From contig JAUMZP010000004.1 of assembly GCA_030528025.1 (NCBI GenBank), forward strand, positions 1-48,918: a stretch of DNA of 48,918 nt, given 5' to 3'. Source of the stretch: Candidatus Saccharimonadota bacterium (GTDB taxonomy: Bacteria > Patescibacteriota > Saccharimonadia > Saccharimonadales > Saccharimonadaceae). Shown in pieces: positions 31,365-39,790 of the stretch; within the stretch, counting starts at the first letter, position 1; the number at the start of each line of letters is the position of its first letter. The notes beneath the pieces were generated by a model. That model was not told the origin of the DNA and ran no database searches. It worked only from the letters and a program-made list of their open reading frames with translations. Both the position numbers and the translations under genes were made by a program.

Positions 31365-33458
31365 TTACTTACTGCGCTTCTCGATAATCTCCTGCGCGAC
31401 GTTTGGTGGAACTTCCTCATAATGGGCAAGTTCCATCGTGCTAGCAGCTCGGCCCTGCGACATCGAGCGGATGTCGCTGGTGTAGCCAAACATGTTTGCC
31501 AGTGGCACGATAGCCTTTACGAGCTTCGCGCCGCCCATCAAGTCTTCCATTGCCTCAATGCGGCCCCGGCGGCTATTGAGGTCGCCAATGATATCACCCA
31601 TGAACTCCTCAGGTGTTGTCACCTCAACCTTCATCACTGGCTCAAGCAAGACTGGGTTGGCCTTCTTGATACCTTCGCGGGCAGCCAAGTGGGCAGCCAG
31701 ATTAAAGGCGAGCTCGCTTGAGTCGACATCGTGGTAGCTTCCGTCGTACAAGGTCGCCTTGACGTCAACAACTGGATAACCAGCAATCACACCACCATCG
31801 AGTGTCTCCTTAATACCCTTCTGCACAGCTGGGCGGTACTCTTGTGGCACCACACCACCCTTGATTTCATCGAAGAATTCGTAGCCCTTGCCTGGCTCGT
31901 TCGGCTCAAAGCGCACCCAGACATCACCGTATTGGCCACGACCACCAGACTGCTTGGCATGCTTACCCTGCGCCTCAGCCGTGCCCTTGATAGTCTCGCG
32001 GTAGGCGACTTGCGGCTCACCAACATTGGCCTCAACGTTGAACTCGCGCTTCATGCGGTCGATCAAAATCTCTAGGTGAAGCTCACCCATACCGCTCATG
32101 ATAGTCTGGCCTGTCTCTTCATCGGTGTAGACGCGGAAGGTTGGGTCTTCTTCAGCCAGGCGTTGCAGAGCAATACCCATCTTTTCCTGGTCGGCCTTAG
32201 TCTTGGGCTCTACCGCGATCGATACTGGTGGCTCGGGGAAGCTAATTGCTTCAAGAGCAATTGGATGCGCTTGATCGCACAAGGTATGGCCCGTGAAGGT
32301 ACCCTTCAGGCCCACCACAGCAGCAATGTCACCAGCGCCCACGCTGTCGATCTCTTCGCGCTTATCGGCATGCATCCGGACGATGCGCCCCACACGCTCC
32401 TTTTCACCTGTCGTTGTGTTAAGAACGTAGCTACCGGCAGTCAAGCGACCACTGTAGACACGGATGAAGATTAACTTACCAACAAATGGGTCGGCAGCCA
32501 GCTTAAAGGCTAGTGCGGTCATTGGCTGCTTGTCATCGGGCTGGCGACTTACTTCATCGCCAGTCTTGGGGTTCTTACCCCAGATTTCACCAACATCAAG
32601 CGGGCTTGGCAGGTAATCAACCATTAGGTCAAGCACCTTCTCGACGATCACACCGCGGCCATCGCCACCTGTCACCAAGAAGAAGTCACCAGCCAAGACA
32701 CGTTGGCGTAGCGCTGCCTTGAGCTCGTCAATAGTAATGGCATCCTCACCTTCGTCGAGGAACTTCATCATTAGGTCGTCATCGGCCTCAACAGCATTCT
32801 CAACGAGCAGACTGCGAGCTCGCTTTGCCTTGTCGAGCATATCAGCTGGGATCTCACCCACCTTAAGCTCGTGGTCGGTGTAGTCATCATAGGTGTAGGC
32901 CTTCATGTCGATAAGATCAACCACACCACAGACATCCTTTTCAAAGCCAATTGGCAGGTGGATTGGGAAGGCCTGTTTACTGAGGCGATTGTGGATTGAC
33001 TCGATCGACTTGTAGAAGTCACCACCAGTCTGATTGATCTTGTTCACGAAGCAGATACGTGGCACACCGTATTTGTTGGCCTGGCGCCATACGGTCTCAC
33101 TCTGGGCTTCTACCCCCATCTTGCCATCAAAGACTGTCACTGCGCCGTCGAGCACCCGCAGGCTGCGCTCCACCTCAGCGGTAAAGTCGATGTGCCCAGG
33201 GGTATCAATGATGTTAATTTTGTGACCCTTCCAGAAGCAGGTCACCGCTGCAGAAGTAATAGTAATACCACGCTCTTTTTCTTGGGTCATCCAGTCAGTG
33301 GTAGCACCACCATCATCGCCTTTCACTTCGCCAATCTTGTGGTTGATACCGGTGCGGTACAAAATACCTTCTGTCGTCGTCGTCTTACCGGCGTCGATAT
33401 GGGCAATAATACCAATGTTGCGAAAGTCCTTCAGAGGGACATTCTTGGGGGTTGCCAT
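31365..33458 (-). CDS. fusA: Elongation factor G with altered base-recognition motifs
   Basis: The 697-residue protein is full-length EF-G with domains [15 protein letters not shown] (G1), RGITITSAA (G2), DTPGHIDFT (G3) and, in domains [13 protein letters not shown] and [14 protein letters not shown]. Two G-domain motifs are abnormal. G4, normally NKMD, is NKIN (N139-N142, 33033-33044). G5, normally CGSAFKNKG, is GGDGRG (around residues 264-269, 32652-32669), with one residue fewer and no SA. These are the parts that read the guanine base. The sequence around both is otherwise conserved, so this is not a local frameshift. AAGGAG precedes the ATG. It is a single-gene unit with no rpsL, rpsG or tuf beside it. 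Confidence 0.96.
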   Translation of the reverse strand: MATPKNVPLKDFRNIGIIAHIDAGKTTTTEGILYRTGINHKIGEVKGDDGGATTDWMTQEKERGITITSAAVTCFWKGHKINIIDTPGHIDFTAEVERSLRVLDGAVTVFDGKMGVEAQSETVWRQANKYGVPRICFVNKINQTGGDFYKSIESIHNRLSKQAFPIHLPIGFEKDVCGVVDLIDMKAYTYDDYTDHELKVGEIPADMLDKAKRARSLLVENAVEADDDLMMKFLDEGEDAITIDELKAALRQRVLAGDFFLVTGGDGRGVIVEKVLDLMVDYLPSPLDVGEIWGKNPKTGDEVSRQPDDKQPMTALAFKLAADPFVGKLIFIRVYSGRLTAGSYVLNTTTGEKERVGRIVRMHADKREEIDSVGAGDIAAVVGLKGTFTGHTLCDQAHPIALEAISFPEPPVSIAVEPKTKADQEKMGIALQRLAEEDPTFRVYTDEETGQTIMSGMGELHLEILIDRMKREFNVEANVGEPQVAYRETIKGTAEAQGKHAKQSGGRGQYGDVWVRFEPNEPGKGYEFFDEIKGGVVPQEYRPAVQKGIKETLDGGVIAGYPVVDVKATLYDGSYHDVDSSELAFNLAAHLAAREGIKKANPVLLEPVMKVEVTTPEEFMGDIIGDLNSRRGRIEAMEDLMGGAKLVKAIVPLANMFGYTSDIRSMSQGRAASTMELAHYEEVPPNVAQEIIEKRSK

Positions 33459-33584
33459 AGGGGGCTCCTTCTCTCCTTACGTGTTTTTTAGCATGAGTAA
33501 TACAACTCTCAACGATTGATTATAGCATGGATTGGATGTGGGCGGTAGAGTAATTATCACCCCTGATGAGTCCATCTGCTCCTG

Positions 33585-34109
33585 CTAGCCAGGGAGCCGT
33601 TCGCCGTTTTTTGACCACACCCCGTAGCGGTCGGGTGCGGTGGTGCGCATTGCTTGAGGCACGGCATCATACTCACCTGGTGGTAAGCCGCTTGTGTTGA
33701 TATAGAGCAGCTTATATTCAGTTTGCTGAGCATTGGTGACGTACAGGTAGGTGTTGCTAGTTGCATCAGTGGTAGTACCCTGAGTGATACTGGGAAGCGT
33801 GGTAATGTAGATCGGCACTAATTGACGCAAAAATGTGGCACTATCGCGGCGCTGGTAGGTGGGGGTGGTACTACCAGCAGTCCGAGCAACCGGGTATGCA
33901 CCATTTTTGGTATAGTAGCGATCAAGCGCTTGGCGCATTGCTGTGAGGTCGGCCACGCGAGTCCGCCCTTGTGCACCAGCTTGGATACGTTGATACGAGA
34001 CGAGTGTCAATGTAGCAAGGATGGCAATAATAACGATCACAACCAGCAACTCTACCACAGTATAGCCAGCGTGTTTTTTCTGCATTAACCGATTTTTCAT
34101 AGCGCTCAT
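33585..34109 (-). CDS. Type IV pilin-like protein
   Basis: The 174-residue protein has a class III (prepilin) signal: basic MKNRLMQKKHAG followed by YTVVELLVVIVIIAILATLT, with cleavage expected after Gly and the conserved Glu at mature position 5. Tyr replaces the usual Phe at mature position 1. The rest has the LxxAxDRYYTKNGAYP feature of minor pilins and pseudopilins. TM7 cells use type IV pili for motility and host contact, but no assembly genes are adjacent. The start at 34109 lies 7 nt after TATAAT and is predicted leaderless; an upstream TTG at 34145 is part of the -35 box. Confidence 0.9.
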   Translation of the reverse strand: MSAMKNRLMQKKHAGYTVVELLVVIVIIAILATLTLVSYQRIQAGAQGRTRVADLTAMRQALDRYYTKNGAYPVARTAGSTTPTYQRRDSATFLRQLVPIYITTLPSITQGTTTDATSNTYLYVTNAQQTEYKLLYINTSGLPPGEYDAVPQAMRTTAPDRYGVWSKNGERLPG

Positions 34110-34116
34110 GCTTTGC

Positions 34117-34181
34117 ATTATACGAAGTACCTTGCGTTTAGGCAAGGGCCATTGCTGCCAACCTAGCTGGCAGTGTATAAT
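34117..34181. promoter_or_regulatory. Divergent leaderless promoters of the pilin gene and the 34188 gene
   Basis: Minus strand: TTGCCT (34145-34140), 17 bp, TATAAT (34122-34117). Plus strand: TTGCTG (34152-34157), 18 bp, TATAAT (34176-34181). Both -10 boxes end 6-7 nt before an ATG. The -35 boxes are 6 bp apart. Confidence 0.75.
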
Positions 34182-34187
34182 GACACT

Positions 34188-35159
34188 ATGCTATTCAGTG
34201 GATCATTCTCCTCACCTCAATATCGACGCTCACGCCTAACACCGCGTGGGTTGGCTATTCGCTTTGCTTTGGCTGGTTTGGCGGTTGTTGCTATTGCGGC
34301 AGGGATTATTTATATCGCAACTCGGCCACACAAAGCCAAGAACACCGAACAACACACCGAGACAAAGACTGGTCCACGTGAGCAGCTCACTGCCACCAAG
34401 ACACTGGAGCGTGCTAAGAAATACTTCAAAGGGACAGAAGCTGTTAAGTCATCACTATCAACGCCAGTTAGAGCAGAGGGCTTTCGCTTTTATTCTATCG
34501 CTACCGACCCAAGCAAAACCAAGAGTGCTGCTGCTACCCTACCCAAGGCTGAGGCTAAGCGCAACGTTACCGCCCTAGAGCACATGCTCGACTATGATCA
34601 ATTCACGCGCTATGTCGTGCAAGATGGCGATAAAGACGGCCCGTACCTCGCAGACTTTACGCGTAGCAATGGCGACGTAACGTGCCAGATTAGCAATACC
34701 CCACTTGACCCAAATGACCCGAAAAACAAGGAAACTCGCTTCGTTGAGTTTAAATGCCTTGATGCTGCAGATTATAAAGACCTCGCCAAGCAGCAAGCTC
34801 CTCTCTACAATGCCTACTCGCCTGCTGCAAGTTCGAGTTATAACGTTGGCATTGTCGGCACTATGACGGTGCGCGAAAGCAAGCTTGCAGGCTATCGCTT
34901 AGCAGAGATACCGCTGGGTGGTGTACAACCCGAGTCGCACCTCTTTAATTCGCAAGGAACAGCGCTGTTTTATCAATCAAGCGATGGGCGCTGGGTATTC
35001 TTCCAGATCCGCCAAAACGATATGCTCACATGTGATGTCTACAAAGTCCAGCTCCGCAACGCCAAGAAAGTCGACCTACGGCAAGTTTACGAAGGCGACA
35101 AATGTCACGACCTCAGCAAAGGCGAAGTAGTGACGGTAGAGATGCCGAAGTATCAGTAG
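34188..35159 (+). CDS. Membrane-anchored extracytoplasmic protein, unknown function
   Basis: The 323-residue protein has a basic N-terminus (RRSRLTPRG), one membrane segment (about residues 25-43) and a large polar domain outside. Four cysteines in the outer domain (VTCQIS, FKCLD, LTCDVY, DKCHD) could form two disulfides; this stands out in a window where cysteine is rare. No family is recognised. The ATG at 34188 lies 6 nt after TATAAT. A GTG at 34173, in frame, lies inside the promoter and is rejected as the start. Divergent to the pilin gene. Confidence 0.8.
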   Translation: MLFSGSFSSPQYRRSRLTPRGLAIRFALAGLAVVAIAAGIIYIATRPHKAKNTEQHTETKTGPREQLTATKTLERAKKYFKGTEAVKSSLSTPVRAEGFRFYSIATDPSKTKSAAATLPKAEAKRNVTALEHMLDYDQFTRYVVQDGDKDGPYLADFTRSNGDVTCQISNTPLDPNDPKNKETRFVEFKCLDAADYKDLAKQQAPLYNAYSPAASSSYNVGIVGTMTVRESKLAGYRLAEIPLGGVQPESHLFNSQGTALFYQSSDGRWVFFQIRQNDMLTCDVYKVQLRNAKKVDLRQVYEGDKCHDLSKGEVVTVEMPKYQ

Positions 35160-35320
35160 GGTTGCGAATCAGCGTACATACTATAGACTAGCTAGCACTC
35201 GCTAGGGGTGGTTTGTGATGATATAGTTGTTAGGAAGTAGCATAACTCGTATTACATAACCAGTGATTTATTGTATAATCAAAGTTAGTAAATAAACCAA
35301 GCCGATTTTCCGGAGGGAGT

Positions 35321-35809
35321 ATGGAAACACAACTAGAAGGCCCTATTACCAAATATATTGATCTAATTGGAAGAGGCATTGATGGAATACAGAAGCAGGT
35401 CGATAAGGCAACGAATGGCTTGGCATGCAAGCCGTTAATTGAAGATACCGACGAAAGCTTCCTCGGTGCTGGTTCGACCGAATCGTACTGGTCGTATTAC
35501 AATATGGGGCTCGAGTTACTTTGGCGTAACAATATTCTCGTATCACTGTCTATTTTTCTTCAAGATGACGGTTCTTACGAAGAGCCTTATATTCCATTTC
35601 TACAGCAACTAATTGCTTCGTTGCCAAATGAAGCGACTATCGATGAGTTGGTTAGCATATTTGGTCAGCCGGAATCTGAAGGTGGAATCGGTGGATGCAA
35701 AAACCTCCGATATATGATAAGTCCCGAAAAATACATTGTATTCTGCTTCAATGGTGAGAGCACCTTACGGTCAGTTCAGCTCGGCTTGACTCGTGTTTTG
35801 AGAAAGTAA
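35321..35809 (+). CDS. Small soluble protein, possibly immunity-like
   Basis: The 162-residue acidic protein is not firmly recognised. Its layout (LSIFLQDDG, then SLPNEATIDELVSIFGQP, then LRYMISPEKYIVFCFNGE ending with RSVQLG) resembles small proteins often found as immunity or toxin-neighbour proteins, in which a helix-start threonine precedes a conserved G-x-P and a beta-hairpin. This is only pattern resemblance; no toxin gene is adjacent. GGAGG lies 4 nt before the ATG. Downstream it shares the rpoC terminator. Confidence 0.7.
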   Translation: METQLEGPITKYIDLIGRGIDGIQKQVDKATNGLACKPLIEDTDESFLGAGSTESYWSYYNMGLELLWRNNILVSLSIFLQDDGSYEEPYIPFLQQLIASLPNEATIDELVSIFGQPESEGGIGGCKNLRYMISPEKYIVFCFNGESTLRSVQLGLTRVLRK

Positions 35810-35865
35810 TTCTCAGCAAGCAAGAATAAATCTAGTAGCATAGCACACTCAATGTATGATTATAA

Positions 35866-35895
35866 AAGAGCCCCACTCTCTCAAGTGGGGCTCTT
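35866..35895. terminator. Shared terminator of rpoC and the 35321 gene
   Basis: AAGAGCCCCACT and AGTGGGGCTCTT form a perfect 12-bp stem with a 6-nt loop. It lies between two convergent genes, 21 bp from rpoC. On the minus strand it is followed by TTATAATC. Confidence 0.9.
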
Positions 35896-35916
35896 CTGCT
35901 ATAGATTAGCTATTTC

Positions 35917-38900
35917 CTACAGCTCATCAGTAGCAATTGTCACTTCCGGCTCAGCCTCTTCGGCCTGAGCTTCGGCGACAAACTCATCCTCTGGAGAGTC
36001 ATTCTCCTCGAGCGGCAGGGGGTGTGCACCCGTACCAACCGGCACTTTGTTACCGATGATGACGTTCTCCTTAAGACCCTTGAGGTGGTCGGCGCGGCCA
36101 CTGGTGGCAGCGTTGATCAGCACGCGAGTCGTGTCTTGGAACGACGCAGCAGACAGCCAGCTATCACTCCAGATACTCACCTTGGTGATACCAAGCAGCA
36201 GCTGTGCATACTGGGCTGGCGTTTTGCCCTGGGCGACGAGTTCCTTGTTGGCATCAACCACTGATGCCTTGGAGATGATGTCGCCCATGACGAAGGTGCT
36301 ATCACCTGGATCATCAATCTGCACCCGGCTAAACATCTGCCGGACGATGATCTCAAGGTGCTTGCCAGCCACATCCTGGCCCTGCGCAGCATAGATACGA
36401 AGTACTTCGTTAATGATGTAGCGCTGGGTTGCCTCTGTGCCCTTGAGGCGCATGAGGTCGTGCAGGTTGAGCGAACCAAGTGTCAGGCGATCGCCTGGCT
36501 CGACCATATCGCCTGGCTTGACGACGAGGTACATCGTGCCAGGGATTTCGTAGCGAACTGGTGCTGTAGCATTGCCTGTGAGGACAAGCGAATCACCAGT
36601 GGACTCAACCACTCCATCAAACGGTGCAGTAAGTGGCTGCGTGCCATCGTCGAATGACGCAATGACGTCGCCAACCTTGACCTTACTGCCCGATTGTACC
36701 ATCACCATGCGGCCGTCGAGCGGCATACGCTCTACCTTACCCGCTTGCGGCGTGACCTGTACAACGTACTTCTTGCCATCTTCCCAGATATCGACCAAAC
36801 CAGCGACTTCTGTGACGTAGGCCTGGCCTTTCGGATTACGCGCCTCAAAGAGTTCCTCAACACGTGGCAGACCCTGGGTGATGTCTGATCCACCAACACC
36901 AGAGCTATGGAAGGTGTTAAGCGTCAGCTGCGTACCAGGCTCACCGACCGACTGAGCAGCAATGACACCAACTGGCTGCGAACCATCGACGAGTTGGCCA
37001 GTTGCCATGTCGATCCCGTAACTCTTGCGTGGAATACCGTGCAAGTTCTTGGTAGAGAGGACAGACTGGATACGTACTTGGTCGATCGACTGATCTGCCT
37101 CGATAGCGTTGGCAATCTCACGTGTAATGAGCTGGTCGCGGTCGAGGTGGCCTGGCACTGCCTCGGCGGTGTAGCGGCCAAACAAGCGGTTGCCAAACTC
37201 GATCATCGTCTCTTCAGACTCATTGCGGTAGATAGTGAAGCCATCGTCGTCACCCTCTTCATCCTCAACGGTAAAGACATCCTGCGAGACATCAACCAAA
37301 CGACGCGTGAGATAGCCAGAGTCGGCCGTCTTGAGGGCGGTATCGATAAGCCCCTTGCGAGCACCACGCGTTGCCACGAAGGCCTCCAGGCTCGACAACC
37401 CTCGCTTGAAGTTGCTACGCACTGGCAGCTCAATCTCGCGGTTAGCGGCATCCACCTGGATACCGATCATCGCACTAGCCAGCTTAATATTGTTGACGCT
37501 ACCACGAGCACCAGAGTTCACCATTGTTGCGACAGAGGTGTCCATGTGGGCCAATTGGCTGCGCAAGAAGTCCTCTACCTTGCGGTCGACGGTGCGCCAG
37601 TTGTTGACGGTTAATGTGTAGCGCTCGTCCTCGGTAATGAGCCCTTGATCAAGCTGCTCCGAGATCGCAGCAGAACGTGCGTCACCCTCAGCCACGAAGT
37701 CAGCAATTTCGTCGAAGCTGAGATAGTCTTCCATACCAGTCGACACCGCAGCAGTGGTGGCAAAGCGGAAGGCCAAGCCCTTCATGCGGTCAGCAGTGAT
37801 AGCAGTCTCAGCAGCGCCATAGCGCTCGAAGATCTGACCAAGCACCCGCTTGAGCTCTTTCTTGGTCTGGACGTTGTTGTTGTAAGGGAAGTCCTCTGGC
37901 AGGATCTCGTTAAAGAAGACACGCCCCAGGGTAGTCGTCCGGATTTCACCCTTAGCCCGGATGCGAATCGGGCTCTGCAGGTGGAGCTTGCCCATGTCGT
38001 AGGCTAGCTCAGCAGCCCGGCTGTCGGCAAAGACGGCGACAGTGTCAGTCTGAGCCGAAGGCTTCTCGTATGTGAGGTAGTAGTTGCCGAGCACCACGTC
38101 CTGGTCGATACTGAGGACTGGGCTACCATCGGCAGGCTTAAGCAGGTTATTGACGGCACTCATCAGCTCGCGTGCTTCGGCCTGTGCCTCGGCACTGAGC
38201 GGCAAGTGAACAGCCATCTGGTCACCATCGTAGTCGGCATTAAAGCCGTTAGCGACGAGCGGGTGAAGCTGGATCGCCTTACCCTCAACCAGCTTTGGCT
38301 GGAAGGCTTGGATACTCAAGCGGTGTAGTGATGGCGCACGGTTGAGCAGGACGTACTTGCCCTTGATTACCTCATCCAATGCATCCCATACAACCGCTTC
38401 ACCTGCCTCAATTAGGCGCGTTGCACTCCGGATGTTGTGGGCGTAATCGCCCTTGATAAGCCAGCTGATGACAAATGGCTTGAAGAGCTCGATTGCCATC
38501 TGCTTTGGCAAGCCACACTGGTGGATCTTGAGCTTCGGGCCCACCACGATGACCGAACGGCCTGAGTAGTCGACGCGCTTACCTAGCAAGTTCTGGCGGA
38601 AGCGCCCTTGCTTACCCTTAAGCATATCGCTAATGCTCTTAAGGCGGCGGCGTCCACCAGTTGCATTGACAGCGCGGCCACCACGAGCAGCCGAGTTGTC
38701 AATCAGGCTATCGACCGCTTCCTGCAACATACGCTTCTCGTTGCGCTGAATTACCTCTGGTGCGTTGAGCTCAATGAGCTTCTTGAGACGGTTATTACGG
38801 TTGATGACACGGCGGTAGAGGTCGTTGAGATCACTCGTCGCAAAGCGTCCACCGCTCAGGGCTACCATTGGCCGCAGGTCCGGTGGAATAACTGGCAAAA

Positions 38901-39789
38901 CTGTCATACACAGGCTTGATGGCTTAATGCCCGCCGCTTGCATACCCTCCAGTACCTTAAGGCGCTTAAGTAGCTTCTTCTCGCGTTGACCACGCGCGCC
39001 TTCGGCTTCTTCCTGCAAATCAGCGATGAGTGTGTCGAGGTCGATATCATCAAGGAGCGCCTTGAGTGCATCACCACCCATACCAACTTTTACGAGCTCC
39101 TCATACTCTTCGGGGAGGTTACGGTAGTCGGTATCGCTTAGGAGAGCGCGCTTTTGTAGACTCTCAAGCTGAGCTTTCTTTTGGCTGTAGGTTGCCTCGA
39201 GCTCTTCGTATTCGCGTGTTTGCTGCTCGGCAAGAGCTTTCACGTCTGCCCCATCAGCCTCAGCTTCGCGCTGGAAGCGAATCTTGATGGCAGCCCGTGC
39301 CGCCTCAGTCTCAGCCTCAAGGTCAGTCAAATAAGCGTCGCGTGTTTCAGCGTCGACGTCGAGGATGACATAGGTAGCAAAGTAGGCGATCTTCTCGAGA
39401 TTGCGCACCGTAATGCCTAGCAAGAGGCTCATCGCACTGGGTGTGCCGCGCATAAACCAAATGTGCGCTACGGGGGTTGCTAGGCTAATGTGCCCCATCC
39501 GCTCGCGACGCACGATCGACTTGGTGACGAGTTCACCATTTTTATCTACTGCAGCTTCGCGGCTGCGCACACCCTTGAGCTTGCTATCGTGCGGGTTGAT
39601 ATCTTTGACTGGGCCAAAAATACGCTCGCAAAACAGGCCATCGCGCTCAGGCTTCTGGGTTCGATAGTTAATCGTCTCCGGCTTGGTGACTTCGCCGTAG
39701 CTCCACTTGAGGATATCCTCGGGGCTGGCGACGGCCAAGCGTACCGCGTCAAAATTGGCGATATCGTGATCTGTTACCACGTGGGACAT
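35917..39789 (-). CDS. rpoC: RNA polymerase beta-prime subunit lacking both zinc-binding sites
   Basis: The 1290-residue subunit has the catalytic NADYDGD (N517-D523; the usual Phe is Tyr) and the bridge/trigger region VGVIAAQSVGEPGTQLTLNT. The N-terminal zinc ribbon normally after KPERDGLFC is replaced by a cysteine-free segment (residues 62-90, KDINPHDSK...VDKNGELV). The second zinc site is also gone: EDEEG stands for the usual EDCG (about 840) and STKNLHGIPRKSYG (about 911-924) for the normal three-cysteine CxxxxGxCxxCYG-like motif. The C-terminus is acidic. It begins 1 nt after rpoB with GAGGAGGAAG overlapping the rpoB end. Confidence 0.98.
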   Translation of the reverse strand: MSHVVTDHDIANFDAVRLAVASPEDILKWSYGEVTKPETINYRTQKPERDGLFCERIFGPVKDINPHDSKLKGVRSREAAVDKNGELVTKSIVRRERMGHISLATPVAHIWFMRGTPSAMSLLLGITVRNLEKIAYFATYVILDVDAETRDAYLTDLEAETEAARAAIKIRFQREAEADGADVKALAEQQTREYEELEATYSQKKAQLESLQKRALLSDTDYRNLPEEYEELVKVGMGGDALKALLDDIDLDTLIADLQEEAEGARGQREKKLLKRLKVLEGMQAAGIKPSSLCMTVLPVIPPDLRPMVALSGGRFATSDLNDLYRRVINRNNRLKKLIELNAPEVIQRNEKRMLQEAVDSLIDNSAARGGRAVNATGGRRRLKSISDMLKGKQGRFRQNLLGKRVDYSGRSVIVVGPKLKIHQCGLPKQMAIELFKPFVISWLIKGDYAHNIRSATRLIEAGEAVVWDALDEVIKGKYVLLNRAPSLHRLSIQAFQPKLVEGKAIQLHPLVANGFNADYDGDQMAVHLPLSAEAQAEARELMSAVNNLLKPADGSPVLSIDQDVVLGNYYLTYEKPSAQTDTVAVFADSRAAELAYDMGKLHLQSPIRIRAKGEIRTTTLGRVFFNEILPEDFPYNNNVQTKKELKRVLGQIFERYGAAETAITADRMKGLAFRFATTAAVSTGMEDYLSFDEIADFVAEGDARSAAISEQLDQGLITEDERYTLTVNNWRTVDRKVEDFLRSQLAHMDTSVATMVNSGARGSVNNIKLASAMIGIQVDAANREIELPVRSNFKRGLSSLEAFVATRGARKGLIDTALKTADSGYLTRRLVDVSQDVFTVEDEEGDDDGFTIYRNESEETMIEFGNRLFGRYTAEAVPGHLDRDQLITREIANAIEADQSIDQVRIQSVLSTKNLHGIPRKSYGIDMATGQLVDGSQPVGVIAAQSVGEPGTQLTLNTFHSSGVGGSDITQGLPRVEELFEARNPKGQAYVTEVAGLVDIWEDGKKYVVQVTPQAGKVERMPLDGRMVMVQSGSKVKVGDVIASFDDGTQPLTAPFDGVVESTGDSLVLTGNATAPVRYEIPGTMYLVVKPGDMVEPGDRLTLGSLNLHDLMRLKGTEATQRYIINEVLRIYAAQGQDVAGKHLEIIVRQMFSRVQIDDPGDSTFVMGDIISKASVVDANKELVAQGKTPAQYAQLLLGITKVSIWSDSWLSAASFQDTTRVLINAATSGRADHLKGLKENVIIGNKVPVGTGAHPLPLEENDSPEDEFVAEAQAEEAEPEVTIATDEL

Positions 39790-39790
39790 C

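Noticed and set aside
34173-34187. GTG start giving MYNDT ahead of the 34188 gene
   Set aside because: These codons are the TATAAT promoter box itself; the ATG at 34188 is the sensible start.
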